NCBI RefSeq assembly: GCF_051020975.1
Contig: NW_027478159.1
Location: forward strand, 19,918,501 to 19,982,500
Reading direction: 5' to 3'
DNA: 64,000 bases
Source of the DNA: Osmia lignaria lignaria
Lineage: Eukaryota; Arthropoda; Insecta; Hymenoptera; Megachilidae
Shown: in pieces, positions 22,016-36,184 of the stretch
Layout of the letters: each line of letters starts with the position of its first letter
Position numbering within the stretch: position 1 is the stretch's first letter
Program-made: the position numbers and the translations under genes
Notes under the pieces: model-generated
Seen by the model: the letters and a program-made list of their open reading frames with translations, nothing else
What the model was told of the DNA's origin: nothing
Databases searched by the model: none

Positions 22016-25000
22016 CGAGATATTTGCCGATTTATCTCAAGGGAAGGGGCCTGACGGACATATTTCGAGATATTTCTTCTTCTTGTTGTTCTTCTTCTGC
22101 ACAGCTAAGCTGGAAGTGGCATTTGCGGCTCGCACTAGTGCAGAGTTATCTCAAAGAAAGGGGCCACGGTGATTCTGTATCTCTATTATGTTGGTGCGGC
22201 ATCGGAACTTTTAAATATCTCGATATATCTCGAAAACTACGCTTCTGATCAAAAAATATCATAGAACATAAATTGTAGGAAACATAATTCTCTACAAAAA
22301 AGGTCTCTTAACATTTTGCCATAGCTCGCTTCGTTTCCGAGATATTTGCAGATATATCTCAAGGGAAGGGGCCTGACGGACATATTTCGAGATATTTCTT
22401 CTTCTTGTTGTTCTTCTTCTGCACAGCTAAGCTGGAAGTGGCATTTACAGCTCGCAATAGTGCAGAGTTATCTCAAAGAAAGGGGCCACGGTGTTTCTGT
22501 ATCTCTATTATGTTGGTGCGGCTTCGGAACTTTTAAATATCTTGATATATCTCGAGAACTACGCATCTGATCAAAAAATATCATAGAACATAAAAAGTAG
22601 GAAACTTAATTCTCTACAAAAAAGGTCTCTTAACATTTTGCCATAGCTCTCTTCGTTTCCGAGATATTTCCAGATTTATCTCAAGGGAAGGGGCCTGACG
22701 GACATATTTCGAGATATTTCTTCTTCTTGTTGTTCTTCTTCTGCACAGCTACGCTGGAAGTGGCATTTGCAGCTCGCAATAGTGCAGAGTTATCTCAAAG
22801 AAAGGGGCCACGGTGTTTCTGTATCTCTATTATGTTGGTGCGGCTTCGGAACTTTTAAATATCTTGATATATCTCGAGAACTACGCATCTGATCAAAAAA
22901 TATCATAGAACATAAAAAGTAGGAAACTTAATTCTCTAGAAAAAAGGTCTCTTAACATTTTGCCATAGCTCGCTTCGTTTCCGAGATATTTGCACATATA
23001 TCTCAAGGGAAGGGGCCTAACGGACATATTTCGAGATATTTCTTCTTCTTGTTGTTCTTCTTCTGCACAGCTAAACTGGAAGTGGCATTTCCAGCTCGCA
23101 ATAGTGCAGAGTTATCTCAAAGAGAGGGGCCACGGTGTTTCTGTATCTCTATTATGTTGGTGCGGCATCGGAACTTTTAAATATCTTGATATATCTCGAA
23201 AACTACGCTTCTGATCAAAAAATATCATAGAACATAAATTGTAGGAAACATAATTCTCTACAAAAAACGTCTCTTAACATTTTGCCATAGCTCGCTTCGT
23301 TTCCGAGATATTTGCAGATTCAGCTCAAAGGAACTGGCCTGACGGACATATTTCGAGATATTTCTTCTTCTTGTTGTTCTTGCTCTGCACAGCTAAGCTG
23401 GAAGTGGCATTTGCAGCTCGCAATAGTGCAGAGTTATCTCAAAGAAAGGGGCCACGGTGTTTCTGTATCTCTATTATGTTGGTGCGGCTTCGGAACTTTT
23501 AAATATCTCGATATATCTCGAAAACTACGCTTCTGATCAAAAAATATCATAGAACATAAATTGTAGGAAACTTAATTCTCTACAAAAAAGGTCTCTTAAC
23601 ATTTTGCCATAGCTCTCTTCGTTTCCGAGACATTTGCAGATTTATCTCAAGGGAAGGGGCCTGACGGACATATTTCGAGATATTTCTTCTTCTTGTTGTT
23701 CTTCCTCTGCACAGCTAGGCTGGAAGTGGCATTTGCAGCTCGCCATAGTGCAGAGTTATCTCAAAGAAAGGGGCCACGGAGTTTCTGTATCTCTATTATG
23801 TTGGTGCGGCTTCGGAACTTTTAAATATCTTGATATATCTCGAGAACTGCGCATCTGATCAAAAAATATCATGGAACATAAAAAGTAGGAAACTTAATTC
23901 TCTATAAAAAAGGTCTCTTAACATTTTGCCATAGCTCGCTTCGTTTCCGAGATATTTGCAGATATATCTCAAGGGAAGGGGCCTGACGGACATATTTCGA
24001 GATATTTCTTCTTCTTGTTGTTCTTCTTCTGCACAGCTAAGCTGGAAGTGGCATTTACAGCTCGCAATAGTGCAGAGTTATCTCAAAGAATGGGGCCACG
24101 GTGTTTCTGTATCTCTATTATGTTGGTGCGGCTTCGGAACTTTTAAATATCTTGATATATCTCGAGAACTACGCATCTGATCAAAAAATATCATAGAACA
24201 TAAAAAGTAGGAAACTTAATTCTCTAGAAAAAAGGTCTCTTAACATTTTGCCATAGCTCGCTTCGTTTCCGAGATATTTGCACATATATCTCAAGGGAAG
24301 GGGCCTAACGGACATATTTCGAGATATTTCTTCTTCTTGTTGTTCTTCTTCTGCACAGCTACGCTGGAAGTGGCATTTGCAGCTCGCAATAGTGCAGAGT
24401 TATCTCAAAGAGAGGGGCCAGGGTGTTTCTGTATCTCTATTATGTTGGTGCGGCATCGGAACTTTTAAATATCTTGATATATCTCGAGAACTACGCATCT
24501 GATCAAAAAATATCATAGAACATAAAAAGAAGGAAACTTAATTCTCTACAAAAAAGGTCTCTTAACATTTTGCCATAACTCGCTTCGTTTCCGAGATATA
24601 TTCAGATTTATCTCAAGGGAAGGGGCCTAACGGACATATTTCGAGATATTTCTGCTTCTTGTTATTCTTCTTCTGCACAGCTAAACTGGAAGTGGCATTT
24701 CCAGCTCGCACTAGTGCAGCGTTATCTCAAAGGAAGGGGCCACGGTGTTTCTGTATCTCCATTATGTTGGTGCGGCTTCGGAACTTTTAAATATCTCGAT
24801 ATATCTCGAAAACTACGCTTCTGATCAAAAAATATCATACAACATAAATTGTAGGAAACATAATTCTCTACAAAAAACGTCTCTTAACATTTTGCCATAG
24901 CTCGCTTCGTTTCCGAGATATTTGCAGATTCAGCTCAAAGGAACTGGCCTGACGGACATATTTCGAGATATTTCTTCTTCTTGTTGTTCTTGCTCTGCAC

Positions 25001-27167
25001 AGCTAAGCTGGAAGTGGCATTTGCAGCTCGCAATAGTGCAGAGTTATCTCAAAGAAAGGGGCCACGGTGTTTCTGTATCTCTATTATGTTGGTGCGGCTT
25101 CCGAACTTTTAAATATCTCGATATATCTCGAAAACTACGCTTCTGATCAAAAAATATCATAGAACATAAATTGTAGGAAACTTAATTCTCTACAAAAAAG
25201 GTCTCTTAACATTTTGCCATAGCTCTCTTCGTTTCCGAGACATTTGCAGATTTATCTCAAGGGAAGGGGCCTGACGGACATATTTCGAGATATTTCTTCT
25301 TCTTGTTGTTCTTCTTCTGCACAGCTAAGCTGGAAGTGGCATTTGCGGCTCGCACTAGTGCAGAGTTATCTCAAAGAAAGGGGCCACGGTGTTTCTGTAT
25401 CTCTATTATGTTGGTGCGGCTTCGGAACTTTTAAATATCTCGATATATCTCGAAAACTACGCTTCTGATCAAAAAATATCATAGAACATAAATTGTAGGA
25501 AACATAATTCTCTACAAAAAACGTCTCTTAACATTTTGCCATAGCTCGCTTCGTTTCCGAGATATTTGCAGATTCAGCTCAAAGGAACTGGCCTGACGGA
25601 CATATTTCGAGATATTTCTTCTTCTTGTTGTTCTTCCTCTGCACAGCTAAGCTGGAAGTGGCATTTGCACCTCGCAATAGTGCAGAGTTATCTCAAAGAA
25701 AGGGGCCACGGTGTTTCTGTATCTCTATTATGTTGGTGCGGCTTCGGAACTTTTAAATATCTCGATATATCTCGAAAACTACGCTTCTGATCAAAAAATA
25801 TCATAGAACATAAATTGTAGGAAACATAATTCTCTACAAAAAAGGTCTCTTAACATTTTGCCATAGCTCGCTTCGTTTCCGAGATATTTGCAGATTTATC
25901 TCAAGGGAAGGGGCCTAACGGACATATTTCGAGATATTTCTTCTTCTTGTTGTTCTTCTTCTGCACAGCTAAGCTGGAAGTGGCATGTGCAGCTCGCAAT
26001 AGTGCAGAGTTATCTCAAAGAAAGGGGCCACGGTGTTTTTGTACCTCTATTATGTTGGTGCGGCTTCGGAACTTTTAAATATCTTGATATATCTCGAGAA
26101 CTGCGCATCTGATCAAAAAATATCATAGAACATAAAAAGTAGGAAACTTAATTCTCTACAAAAAAGATCTCTTAACATTTTGCCATAGCTCGCTTCGTTT
26201 CCGAGATATTTGCAGATTTATCTCAAGGGAAGGGGCCTGACGGACATATTTCGAGATATTTCTTCTTCTTGTTGTTCTTCTTCTGCACAGCTAAGCTGGA
26301 AGTGGCATTTGCGGCTCGCACTAGTGCACAGTTATCTCAAAGAAAGGGGCCACGGTGTTTCTGTATCTCTATTATGTTGCTGCGTCTTCGGAACTTTTAA
26401 ATATCTCGATATATCTCGAAAACTACGCTTCTGATCAAAAAATATCATAGAACATAAATTGTAGCAAACATAATTCTCTACAAAAAAGGTCTCTCAACAT
26501 TTTGCCATAGCTCACTTCGTTTCCGAGATATTTGCAGATATATCTCAAGGGAAGGGGCCTGACGGACATATTTCGAGATATTTCTTCTTCTTGTTGTTCT
26601 TCTTCTGCACAGCTAAGCTGGAAGTGGCATTTACAGCTCGCAATAGTGCAGAGTTATCTCAAAGAAAGAGGCCACGGTGTTTCTGTATCTCTATTATGTT
26701 GGTGCGGCTTCGGAACTTTTAAATATCTTGATATATCTCGAGAACTACGCGTCTCGTCAAAAAATATCATAGAACATAAAAAGTAGGAAACATAATTCTC
26801 TACAAAAACGGTCTCTTAACATTTTGCCATAGCTCGCTTCGTTTCCGAGATATTTGCAGATATATCTCAAGGGAAGGGGCCTGACGGACATATTTCGAGA
26901 TATTTCTCCTTCTTGTTGTTCTTCTTCTGCACAGCTAAGCTGGAAGTGGCATTTGCGGCTCGCACTAGTGCACAGTTATCTCAAAGAAAGGGGCCACGGT
27001 GTTTCTGTATCTCTATTATGTTGGTGCGGCTTCGGAACTTTTAAATATCTCGATATATCTCGAAAACTACGCTTCTGATCAAAAAATATCATAGAACATA
27101 AAAAGTAGGAAACTTAATTCTCTACAAAAAAGGTCTCTTAACATTTTGCCATAGCTCGCTTCGTTTC
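22016..27167 (+). repeat. Mixed zone with 5- and 11-monomer recurrences
   Basis: The pair 23312/23634 (ttcttgctctg in the first, cgagacatttgcag in the second) recurs at 24922/25244, 1610 bp later. The run 24278-25566 (ccagggtg with catcgg; ccataactcg with gagatatattcag and ttgttattc; ttcttgctc; gagacatttg; gcacctcgc) recurs at 27820-29108, 3542 bp (11 monomers) later. The 25888 monomer carries the catgtg marker of the left segment. 26210 to 26854 share gtgcacagtt (26210, 26854) and gaaagaggcc (26532). Confidence 0.8.
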
Positions 27168-29421
27168 CGAGATATTTGCAGATTTATCTCAAGGGAAGGG
27201 GCCTAACGGACATATTTCGAGATATTTCTTCTTCTTGTTGTTCTTCCTCTGCACAGCTAAGCTGGAAGTGGCATTTGCAGCTCGCAATAGTGCAGAGTTA
27301 TCTCAAAGAAAGGGGCCACGGTGTTTCTGTATCTCTATTATGTTGGTGCGGCTTCGGAACTTTTAAATATCTTGATATATCTCGAGAACTACGCATCTGA
27401 TCAAAAAATATCATAGAACATAAAAAGTAGGAAACTTAATTCTCTACAAAAAAGGTCTCTTAACATTTTGCCATAGCTCGCTTCGTTTCCGAGATATTTG
27501 CATATTTATTTCAAGGGAAGGGGCCTGACGGACATATTTCGAGATATTTCTTCTTCTTGTTGTTCTTCTTCTGCACAGCTAAGCTGGAAGTGGCATTTGC
27601 GGCTCGCACTAGTGCAGAGTTATCTCAAAGAAAGGGGCCACGGTGTTTCTGTATCTCTATTATGTTGGTGCGGCTTCGGAACTTTTAAATATCTCGATAT
27701 ATCTCGAAAACTACGCTTCTGATCAAAAAATATCATAGAACATAAAAAGTAGGAAACTTAATTCTCTACAAAAAAGGTCTCTGAACATTTTGCCATAGCT
27801 CGCTTCGTTTCCGAGATATTTGCAGATTTATCTCAAGGGAAGGGGCCTAACGGACATATTTCGAGATATTTCTTCTTCTTGTTGTTCTTCTTCTGCACAG
27901 CTAAACTGGAAGTGGCATTTCCAGCTCGCAATAGTGCAGAGTTATCTCAAAGAGAGGGGCCAGGGTGTTTCTGTATCTCTATTATGTTGGTGCGGCATCG
28001 GAACTTTTAAATATCTTGATATATCTCGAGAACTACGCATCTGATCAAAAAATATCATAGAACATAAAAAGAAGGAAACTTAATTCTCTACAAAAAAGGT
28101 CTCTTAACATTTTGCCATAACTCGCTTCGTTTCCGAGATATATTCAGATTTATCTCAAGGGAAGGGGCCTAACGGACATATTTCGAGATATTTCTGCTTC
28201 TTGTTATTCTTCTTCTGCACAGCTAAACTGGAAGTGGCATTTCCAGCTCGCACTAGTGCAGCGTTATCTCAAAGAAAGGGGCCACGGTGTTTCTGTATCT
28301 CCATTATGTTGGTGCGGCTTCGGAACTTTTAAATATCTCGATATATCTCGAAAACTACGCTTCTGATCAAAAAATATCATAGAACATAAATTGTAGGAAA
28401 CATAATTCTCTACAAAAAACGTCTCTTAACATTTTGCCATAGCTCGCTTCGTTTCCGAGATATTTGCAGATTCAGCTCAAAGGAACTGGCCTGACCGACA
28501 TATTTCGAGATATTTCTTCTTCTTGTTGTTCTTGCTCTGCACAGCTAAGCTGGAAGTGGCATTTGCAGCTCGCAATAGTGCAGAGTTATCTCAAAGAAAG
28601 GGGCCACGGTGTTTCTGTATCTCTATTATGTTGGTGCGGCTTCGGAACTTTTAAATATCTCGATATATCTCGAAAACTACGCTTCTGATCAAAAAATATC
28701 ATAGAACATAAATTGTAGGAAACTTAATTCTCTACAAAAAAGGTCTCTTAACATTTTGCCATAGCTCTCTTCGTTTCCGAGACATTTGCAGATTTATCTC
28801 AAGGGAAGGGGCCTGACGGACATATTTCGAGATATTTCTTCTTCTTGTTGTTCTTCTTCTGCACAGCAAAGCTGGAAGTGGCATTTGCGGCTCGCACTAG
28901 TGCAGAGTTATCTCAAAGAAAGGGGCCACGGTGTTTCTGTATCTCTATTATGTTGGTGCGGCTTCGGAACTTTTAAATATCTCGATATATCTCGAAAACT
29001 ACGCTTCTGATCAAAAAATATCATAGAACATAAATTGTAGGAAACATAATTCTCTACAAAAAACGTCTCTTAACATTTTGCCATAGCTCGCTTCGTTTCC
29101 GAGATATTTGCAGATTCAGCTCAAAGGAACTGGCCTGACGGACATATTTCGAGATATTTCTTCTTCTTGTTGTTCTTCCTCTGCACAGCTAAGCTGGAAG
29201 TGGCATTTGCACCTCGCAATAGTGCAGAGTTATCTCAAAGAAAGGGGCCACGGTGTTTCTGTATCTCTATTATGTTGGTGCGGCTTCGGAACTTTTAAAT
29301 ATCTCGATATATCTCGAAAACTACGCTTCTGATCAAAAAATATCATAGAACATAAATTGTAGGAAACATAATTCTCTACAAAAAAGGTCTCTTATCATTT
29401 TGCCATAGCTCGCTTCGTTTC
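27168..29421 (+). repeat. 7-monomer higher-order unit, copy 1 (2254 bp)
   Basis: Monomer order by TTG-phase position: 27176, 27498 (gcatatttatttc), 27820 (ccagggtg), 28142 (gagatatattcag), 28464 (cctgaccgac, ttcttgctc), 28786 (cagcaaagctgg, gagacatttg), 29108 (gcacctcgc). The first six match 29430-31040 at exactly 2254 bp. The pair shares the cctgaccgac and cagcaaagc substitutions. These are absent from the related monomers at 24922 and 25244, so the two 7-monomer copies are closer to each other than to the 24 kb version. Confidence 0.88.
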
Positions 29422-31353
29422 CGAGATATTTGCAGATTTATCTCAAGGGAAGGGGCCTAACGGACATATTTCGAGATATTTCTTCTTCTTGTTGTTCTTC
29501 CTCTGCACAGCTAAGCTGGAAGTGGCATTTGCAGCTCGCAATAGTGCAGAGTTATCTCAAAGAAAGGGGCCACGGTGTTTCTGTATCTCTATTATGTTGG
29601 TGCGGCTTCGGAACTTTTAAATATCTTGATATATCTCGAGAACTACGCATCTGATCAAAAAATATCATAGAACATAAAAAGTAGGAAACTTAATTCTCTA
29701 CAAAAAAGGTCTCTTAACATTTTGCCATAGCTCGCTTCGTTTCCGAGATATTTGCATATTTATTTCAAGGGAAGGGGCCTGACGGACATATTTCGAGATA
29801 TTTCTTCTTCTTGTTGTTCTTCTTCTGCACAGCTAAGCTGGAAGTGGCATTTGCGGCTCGCACTAGTGCAGAGTTATCTCAAAGAAAGGGGCCACGGTGT
29901 TTCTGTATCTCTATTATGTTGGTGCGGCTTCGGAACTTTTAAATATCTCGATATATCTCGAAAACTACGCTTCTGATCAAAAAATATCATAGAACATAAA
30001 AAGTAGGAAACTTAATTCTCTACAAAAAAGGTCTCTGAACATTTTGCCATAGCTCGCTTCGTTTCCGAGATATTTGCAGATTTATCTCAAGTGAAGGGGC
30101 CTAACGGACATATTTCGAGATATTTCTTCTTCTTGTTGTTCTTCTTCTGCACAGCTAAACTGGAAGTGGCATTTCCAGCTCGCAATAGTGCAGAGTTATC
30201 TCAAAGAGAGGGGCCAGGGTGTTTCTGTATCTCTATTATGTTGGTGCGGCATCGGAACTTTTAAATATCTTGATATATCTCGAGAACTACGCATCTGATC
30301 AAAAAATATCATAGAACATAAAAAGAAGGAAACTTAATTCTCTACAAAAAAGGTCTCTTAACATTTTGCCATAACTCGCTTCGTTTCCGAGATATATTCA
30401 GATTTATCTCAAGGGAAGGGGCCTAACGGACATATTTCGAGATATTTCTGCTTCTTGTTATTCTTCTTCTGCACAGCTAAACTGGAAGTGGCATTTCCAG
30501 CTCGCACTAGTGCAGCGTTATCTCAAAGAAAGGGGCCACGGTGTTTCTGTATCTCCATTATGTTGGTGCGGCTTCGGAACTTTTAAATATCTCGATATAT
30601 CTCGAAAACTACGCTTCTGATCAAAAAATATCATAGAACATAAATTGTAGGAAACATAATTCTCTACAAAAAACGTCTCTTAACATTTTGCCATAGCTCG
30701 CTTCGTTTCCGAGATATTTGCAGATTCAGCTCAAAGGAACTGGCCTGACCGACATATTTCGAGATATTTCTTCTTCTTGTTGTTCTTGCTCTGCACAGCT
30801 AAGCTGGAAGTGGCATTTGCAGCTCGCAATAGTGCAGAGTTATCTCAAAGAAAGGGGCCACGGTGTTTCTGTATCTCTATTATGTTGGTGCGGCTTCGGA
30901 ACTTTTAAATATCTCGATATATCTCGAAAACTACGCTTCTGATCAAAAAATATCATAGAACATAAATTGTAGGAAACTTAATTCTCTACAAAAAAGGTCT
31001 CTTAACATTTTGCCATAGCTCTCTTCGTTTCCGAGACATTTGCAGATTTATCTCAAGGGAAGGGGCCTGACGGACATATTTCGAGATATTTCTTCTTCTT
31101 GTTGTTCTTCTTCTGCACAGCAAAGCTGGAAGTGGCATTTGCGGCTCGCACTAGTGCAGAGTTATCTCCAAGAAAGGGGCCACGGTGTTTCTGTATCTCT
31201 ATTATGTTGGTGCGGCTTCGGAACTTTTAAATATCTCGATATATCTCGAAAACTACGCTTCTGATCAAAAAATATCATAGAACATAAATTGTAGGAAATA
31301 TAATTCTCTACAAAAAACGTCTCTTAACATTTTGCCATAGCTCGCTTCGTTTC
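29422..31353 (+). repeat. 7-monomer higher-order unit, copy 2 (six monomers)
   Basis: This copy holds six of the seven monomers (29430, 29752, 30074, 30396, 30718, 31040). The seventh position (31362) is a different type (gcagatttatctc, agctaaactgg), so the copy ends near 31365. Private changes include cttatcatttt before 29430, ctcaagtgaagg in 30074, ctccaagaaagg in 31040 and aggaaatataattc near 31292. Confidence 0.85.
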
Positions 31354-34252
31354 CGAGATATTTGCAGATTTATCTCAAGGGAAGGGGCCTGACGGACATA
31401 TTTCGAGATATTCCTTCTTCTTGTTGTTCTTCTTCTGCACAGCTAAACTGGAAGTGGCATTTCCAGCTCGCAATAGTGCAGAGTTATCTCAAAGAAAGGG
31501 GCCACGGTGTTTCTGTATCTCTATTATGTTGGTGCGGCTTCGGAACTTTTAAATATCTTGATATATCTCGAGAACTACGCATCTGATCAAAAAATATCAT
31601 AGAACATAAAAAGTAGGAAACTTAATTCTCTACAAAAAAGGTCTCTTAACATTTTGCCATAGCTCGCTTCGTTTCCGAGATATTTGCAGATTTATCTCAA
31701 GGGAAGGGTCCTGATGGACATATTTCGAGATATTTCTTCTTCTTGTTGTTCTTCTTCTGCACAGCTAAACTGGAAGTGGCATTTCCAGCTCGCAATCGTG
31801 CAGAGTTATCTCAAAGAAAGGGGCCACGGTGTTTCTGTATCTCTATTATGTTGGTGCGGCTTCGGAACTTTTAAATATCTTGATATATCTCGAGAACTAC
31901 GCCTCTGATCGAAAAATATCATAGAACATAAATTGTAGGAAATATAATTCTCTACAAAAAACGTGTCTTAACATTTTGCCATAGCTCGCTTCGTTTCCGA
32001 GATATTTGCAGATTTATCTCAAGGGAAGGGGCCTAACGGACATATTTCGAGATATTTCTTCTTCTTGTTGTTCTTCTTCTGCACAGCTAAGCTGGAAGTG
32101 GCATTTGCGGCTCGCACTAGTGCAGAGTTATCTCAACGAAAGGGGCCACGGTGTTTCTGTATCTCTATTATGTTGGTGCGGCTTCGGAACTTTTAAATAT
32201 CTCGATATATCTCGAAAACTACGCTTCTGATCAAAAAATATCATAGAACATAAAAAGTAGGAAACTTAATTCTCTACAAAAAAGGTCTCTTAACATTTTG
32301 CCATAGCTCGCTTCGTTTCCGAGATATTTGCAGATTTATCTCAAGGGAAGGGGCCTAACGGACATATTTCGAGATATTTCTTCTTCTTGTTGTTCTTCTT
32401 CTGCACAGCTAAGCTCGAAGTGGCATTTGCAGCTCGCAATAGTGCAGAGTTATCTCAAAGAAAGAGGCCACGGTGTTTCTGTACCTCTATTATGTTGGTG
32501 CAGCTTCGGAACTTTTAAGTATCTTGATATATCTCGAGAACTACGCATCTGATCAAAAAATATCATCGAACGTAAAAAGTAGGAAACTTAATTCTCTACA
32601 AAAAAGGTCTCTTAACATTTTGCCATAGCTCGCTTCGTTTCCGAGATATTTGCAGATTTATTTCAAGGGAAGTGGCCTGACGGACATATTTCGAGATATT
32701 TCTTCTTCTTGTTGTTCTTCTTCTGCACAGCTAAGCTGGAAGTGGCATTTGCAGCTCGCAATAGTGCAGAGTTATCCCAAAGAAAGGGGCCACGGTGTTT
32801 CTGTATCTCTATTATGTTGGTGCGGCTTCGGAACTTTTAAATATCTCGATATATCTCGAAAACTACGCTTCTGATCAAAAAATATCATAGAACATAAATT
32901 GTAGGAAACATAATTCTCTACAAAAAAGGTCTCTTAACATTTTGCCATAGCTCGCTTCGTTTCCGAGATATTTGCAGATTTATCTCAAGGCAAGGGTCCT
33001 GATGGACATATTTCGAGATATTTCTTCTTCTTGTTGTTCTTCTTCTGCACAGCTAAGCTGGAAGTGGCATTTGCAGCTCGCAATAGTGCAGAGTTATCTC
33101 AAAGAGAGGGGCCACGGTGTTTTTGTATCTCTATTATGTTTGGTGCGGCTTCGGAACTTTTAAGTATCTTGATCTATCTCGAGAACTACGCTTCTGATCA
33201 AAAAATATCATAGAACATAAATTGTAGGAAATATAATTCTCTACAAAAAACGTCTCTTAACATTTTGCCATAGCTCGCTTCGTTTCCGAGATATTTGCAG
33301 ATTTATCTCAAGGGAAGGGTCCTGATGGACATATTTCGAGATATTTCTTCTTCTTGTTGTTCTTCTTCTGCACAGCTAAGCTGGAAGTGGCATTTGCGGC
33401 TCGCACTAGTGCAGAGTTATCTCAAAGAAAGGGGCCACGGTGTTTCTGTATCTTTATTATGTTGGTGCGGCTTCGGAACTTTTAAATATCTCGATATATC
33501 TCGAAAACTACGCTTCTGATCAAAAAATATCATAGAACATAAATTGTAGGAAACATAATTCTCTACAAAAAACGTGTCTTAACATTTTGCCATAGCTCAC
33601 TTCGTTTCCGAGATATTTGCAGATTCAGCTCAAAGGAACTGGCCTGACGGACATATTTCGAGATATTTCTTCTTCTTGTTGTTCTTCTTCTGCACAGCTA
33701 AGCTGGAAGTGGCATTTCCAGCTCGCAATAGTGCAGAGTTATCTCAAAGAAAGGGGCCACGGTGTTTCTGTATCTCTATTATGTTGGTGCGGCTTCGGAA
33801 CTTTTAAATATCTTGATATATCTCGAGAACTACGCATCTGATCAAAAAATATCATAGAACATAAAAAGTAGGAAACTTAATTCTCTACAAAAAAGGTCTC
33901 TTAACATTTTGCCATAGCTCGCTTCGTTTCCGAGATATTTGCAGATTTATCTCAAGGCAAGGGGCCTGACGGACATATTTCGAGATATTTCTTCTTCTTG
34001 TTGTTCTTCTTCTGCACAGCTAAGCTGGAAGTGGCATTTGCGGCTCGCACTAGTGCAGAGTTATCTCAAAGAAAGGGGCCACGGCGTTTCTGTATCTCTA
34101 TTATGTTGGTGCGGCTTCGGAACTTTTAAATATCTCGATATATCTCGAAAACTACGCTTCTGATCAAAAAAGATCATAGAACATAAATTGTAGGAAACAT
34201 AATTCTCTACAAAAAAGGTCTCTTAACATTTTGCCATAGCTCGCTTCGTTTC
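31354..34252 (+). repeat. Mixed satellite monomers
   Basis: Nine monomers of several types. A gggtcctgatgg variant in box R1 marks 31684, 32972 and 33295. Monomer 32964-33286 is 323 bp because of an inserted T. Unusual substitutions (agctcgaagtgg and gtgcagcttcgg at 32328, gttatcccaaag at 32650) are seen once each. No repeating higher-order period is evident. Confidence 0.8.
32964..33286 (+). repeat. 323 bp monomer with inserted T, shared with 36185-36507
   Basis: The sequence attatgtttggtgcgg (around 33134-33149) has one extra T. The same insertion, with ttaagtatcttgatctatc and an aggaaatataattc tail, occurs in 36185-36507, 3221 bp away. The left halves differ: caaggcaagggtcctgatgg here, ordinary caagggaagg and tctccttcttg there. 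The shared right half and unlike left half indicate exchange within the monomer. The following monomers (33295, 36516) share atctttattatg. Confidence 0.8.
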
Positions 34253-36184
34253 CGAGATATTTGCAGATATATCTCAAGGGAAGGGGCCTGACGGACATAT
34301 TTCGAAATATTTCTTCTTCTTGTTGTTCTTCTTCTGCACAGCTAAGCTGGAAGTGGCATTTGCGGCTCGCACTAGTGCAGAGTTATCTCAAAGAAAGGGG
34401 CCACGGTGTTTCTGTATCCCTATTATGTTGGTGCGGCTTCGGAACTTTTAAATATCTCGATATATCTCGAAAACTACGCTTCTGATCAAAAAATATCACA
34501 GAACATAAATTGTAGGAAACATAATTCTCTACAAAAAACGTCTCTTAACATTTTGCCATAGCTCGCTTCGTTTCCGAGATATTTGCAGATTCAGCTCAAA
34601 GGAACTGGCCTGACGGACATATTTCGAGATATTTCTTCTTCTTGTTGTTCTTCCTCTGCACAGCTAAGCTGGAAGTGGCATTTGCAGCGCGCAATAGTGC
34701 AGAGTTATCTCAAAGAAAGGGGCCACGGTGTTTCTGTATCTCTATTATGTTGGTGCGGCTTCGGAACTTTTAAATATCTTGATATATCTCGAGAACTACG
34801 CATCTGATCAAAAAATATCATACTACATAAAAGGTAGGAAACTTAATTCTCTACAAGAAAGGTCTCTAAACATTTTGCCATAGCTCGCTTCGTTTCCGAG
34901 ATATTTGCAGATTTATCTCAAGGGAAGGGGCCTGACGGACATATTTCGAGATATTTCTTCTTCTTGTTGTTCTTCTTCTGCACAGCTAAGCTGGAAGTGG
35001 CATTTGCAGCTCGCAATAGTGCAGAGTTATCTCAAAGAAAGGGGCCACGGTGTTTCTGTATCTCTATTATGTTGGTGCGGCTTCGGAACTTTTAAATATC
35101 TTGATATATCTCGAGAACTACGCATCTGATCAAAAAATATCATAGAACATAAAAAGTAGGAAACTTAATTCTCTACAAAAAAGGTCTCTTAACATTTTGC
35201 CATAGCTCGCTTCGTTTCCGAGATATTTGCAGATTTATCTCAAGGGAAGGGGCCTGACGGACATATTTCGAAATATTTCTTCTTCTTGTTGTTCTTCTTC
35301 TGCACAGCTAAGCTGGAAGTGGCATTTGCGGCTCGCACTAGTGCAGAGTTATCTCAAAGAAAGGGGCCACGGTGTTTCTGTATCCCTATTATGTTGGTGC
35401 GGCTTCGGAACTTTTAAATATCTCGATATATCTCGAAAACTACGCTTCTGATCAAAAAATATCACAGAACATAAATTGTAGGAAACATAATTCTCTACAA
35501 AAAACGTCTCTTAACATTTTGCCATAGCTCGCTTCGTTTCCGAGATATTTGCAGATTCAGCTCAAAGGAACTGGCCTGACGGACATATTTCGAGATATTT
35601 CTTCTTCTTGTTGTTCTTCCTCTGCACAGCTAAGCTGGAAGTGGCATTTGCAGCGCGCAATAGTGCAGAGTTATCTCAAAGAAAGGGGCCACGGTGTTTC
35701 TGTATCTCTATTATGTTGGTGCGGCTTCGGAACTTTTAAATATCTTGATATATCTCGAGAACTACGCATCTGATCAAAAAATATCATACTACATAAAAGG
35801 TAGGAAACTTAATTCTCTACAAGAAAGGTCTCTAAACATTTTGCCATAGCTCGCTTCGTTTCCGAGATATTTGCAGATTTATCTCAAGGGAAGGGGCCTG
35901 ACGGACATATTTCGAGATATTTCTTCTTCTTGTTGTTCTTCTTCTGCACAGCTAAGCTGGAAGTGGCATTTGCAGCTCGCAATAGTGCAGAGTTATCTCA
36001 AAGAAAGGGGCCACGGTGTTTCTGTATCTCTATTATGTTGGTGCGGCTTCGGAACTTTTAAATATCTTGATATATCTCGAGAACTACGCATCTGATCAAA
36101 AAATATCATAGAACATAAAAAGTAGGAAACTTAATTCTCTACAAAAAAGGTCTCTTAACATTTTGCCATAGCTCGCTTCGTTTC
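34253..36184 (+). repeat. 966 bp trimer tandem duplication
   Basis: Monomers 34261-34583-34905 are repeated as 35227-35549-35871. Shared rare markers: ttcgaaatatttc, tatccctattatg with an atatcacagaac tail, catactacataaaaggtagg, and ctacaagaaaggtctctaaac. The only early difference I saw is gcagatatat (34261) versus gcagatttat (35227). That places the homologous stretch at about 34269-35234 and 35235-36200. Several private markers shared over 966 bp suggest a recent event. Confidence 0.88.
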
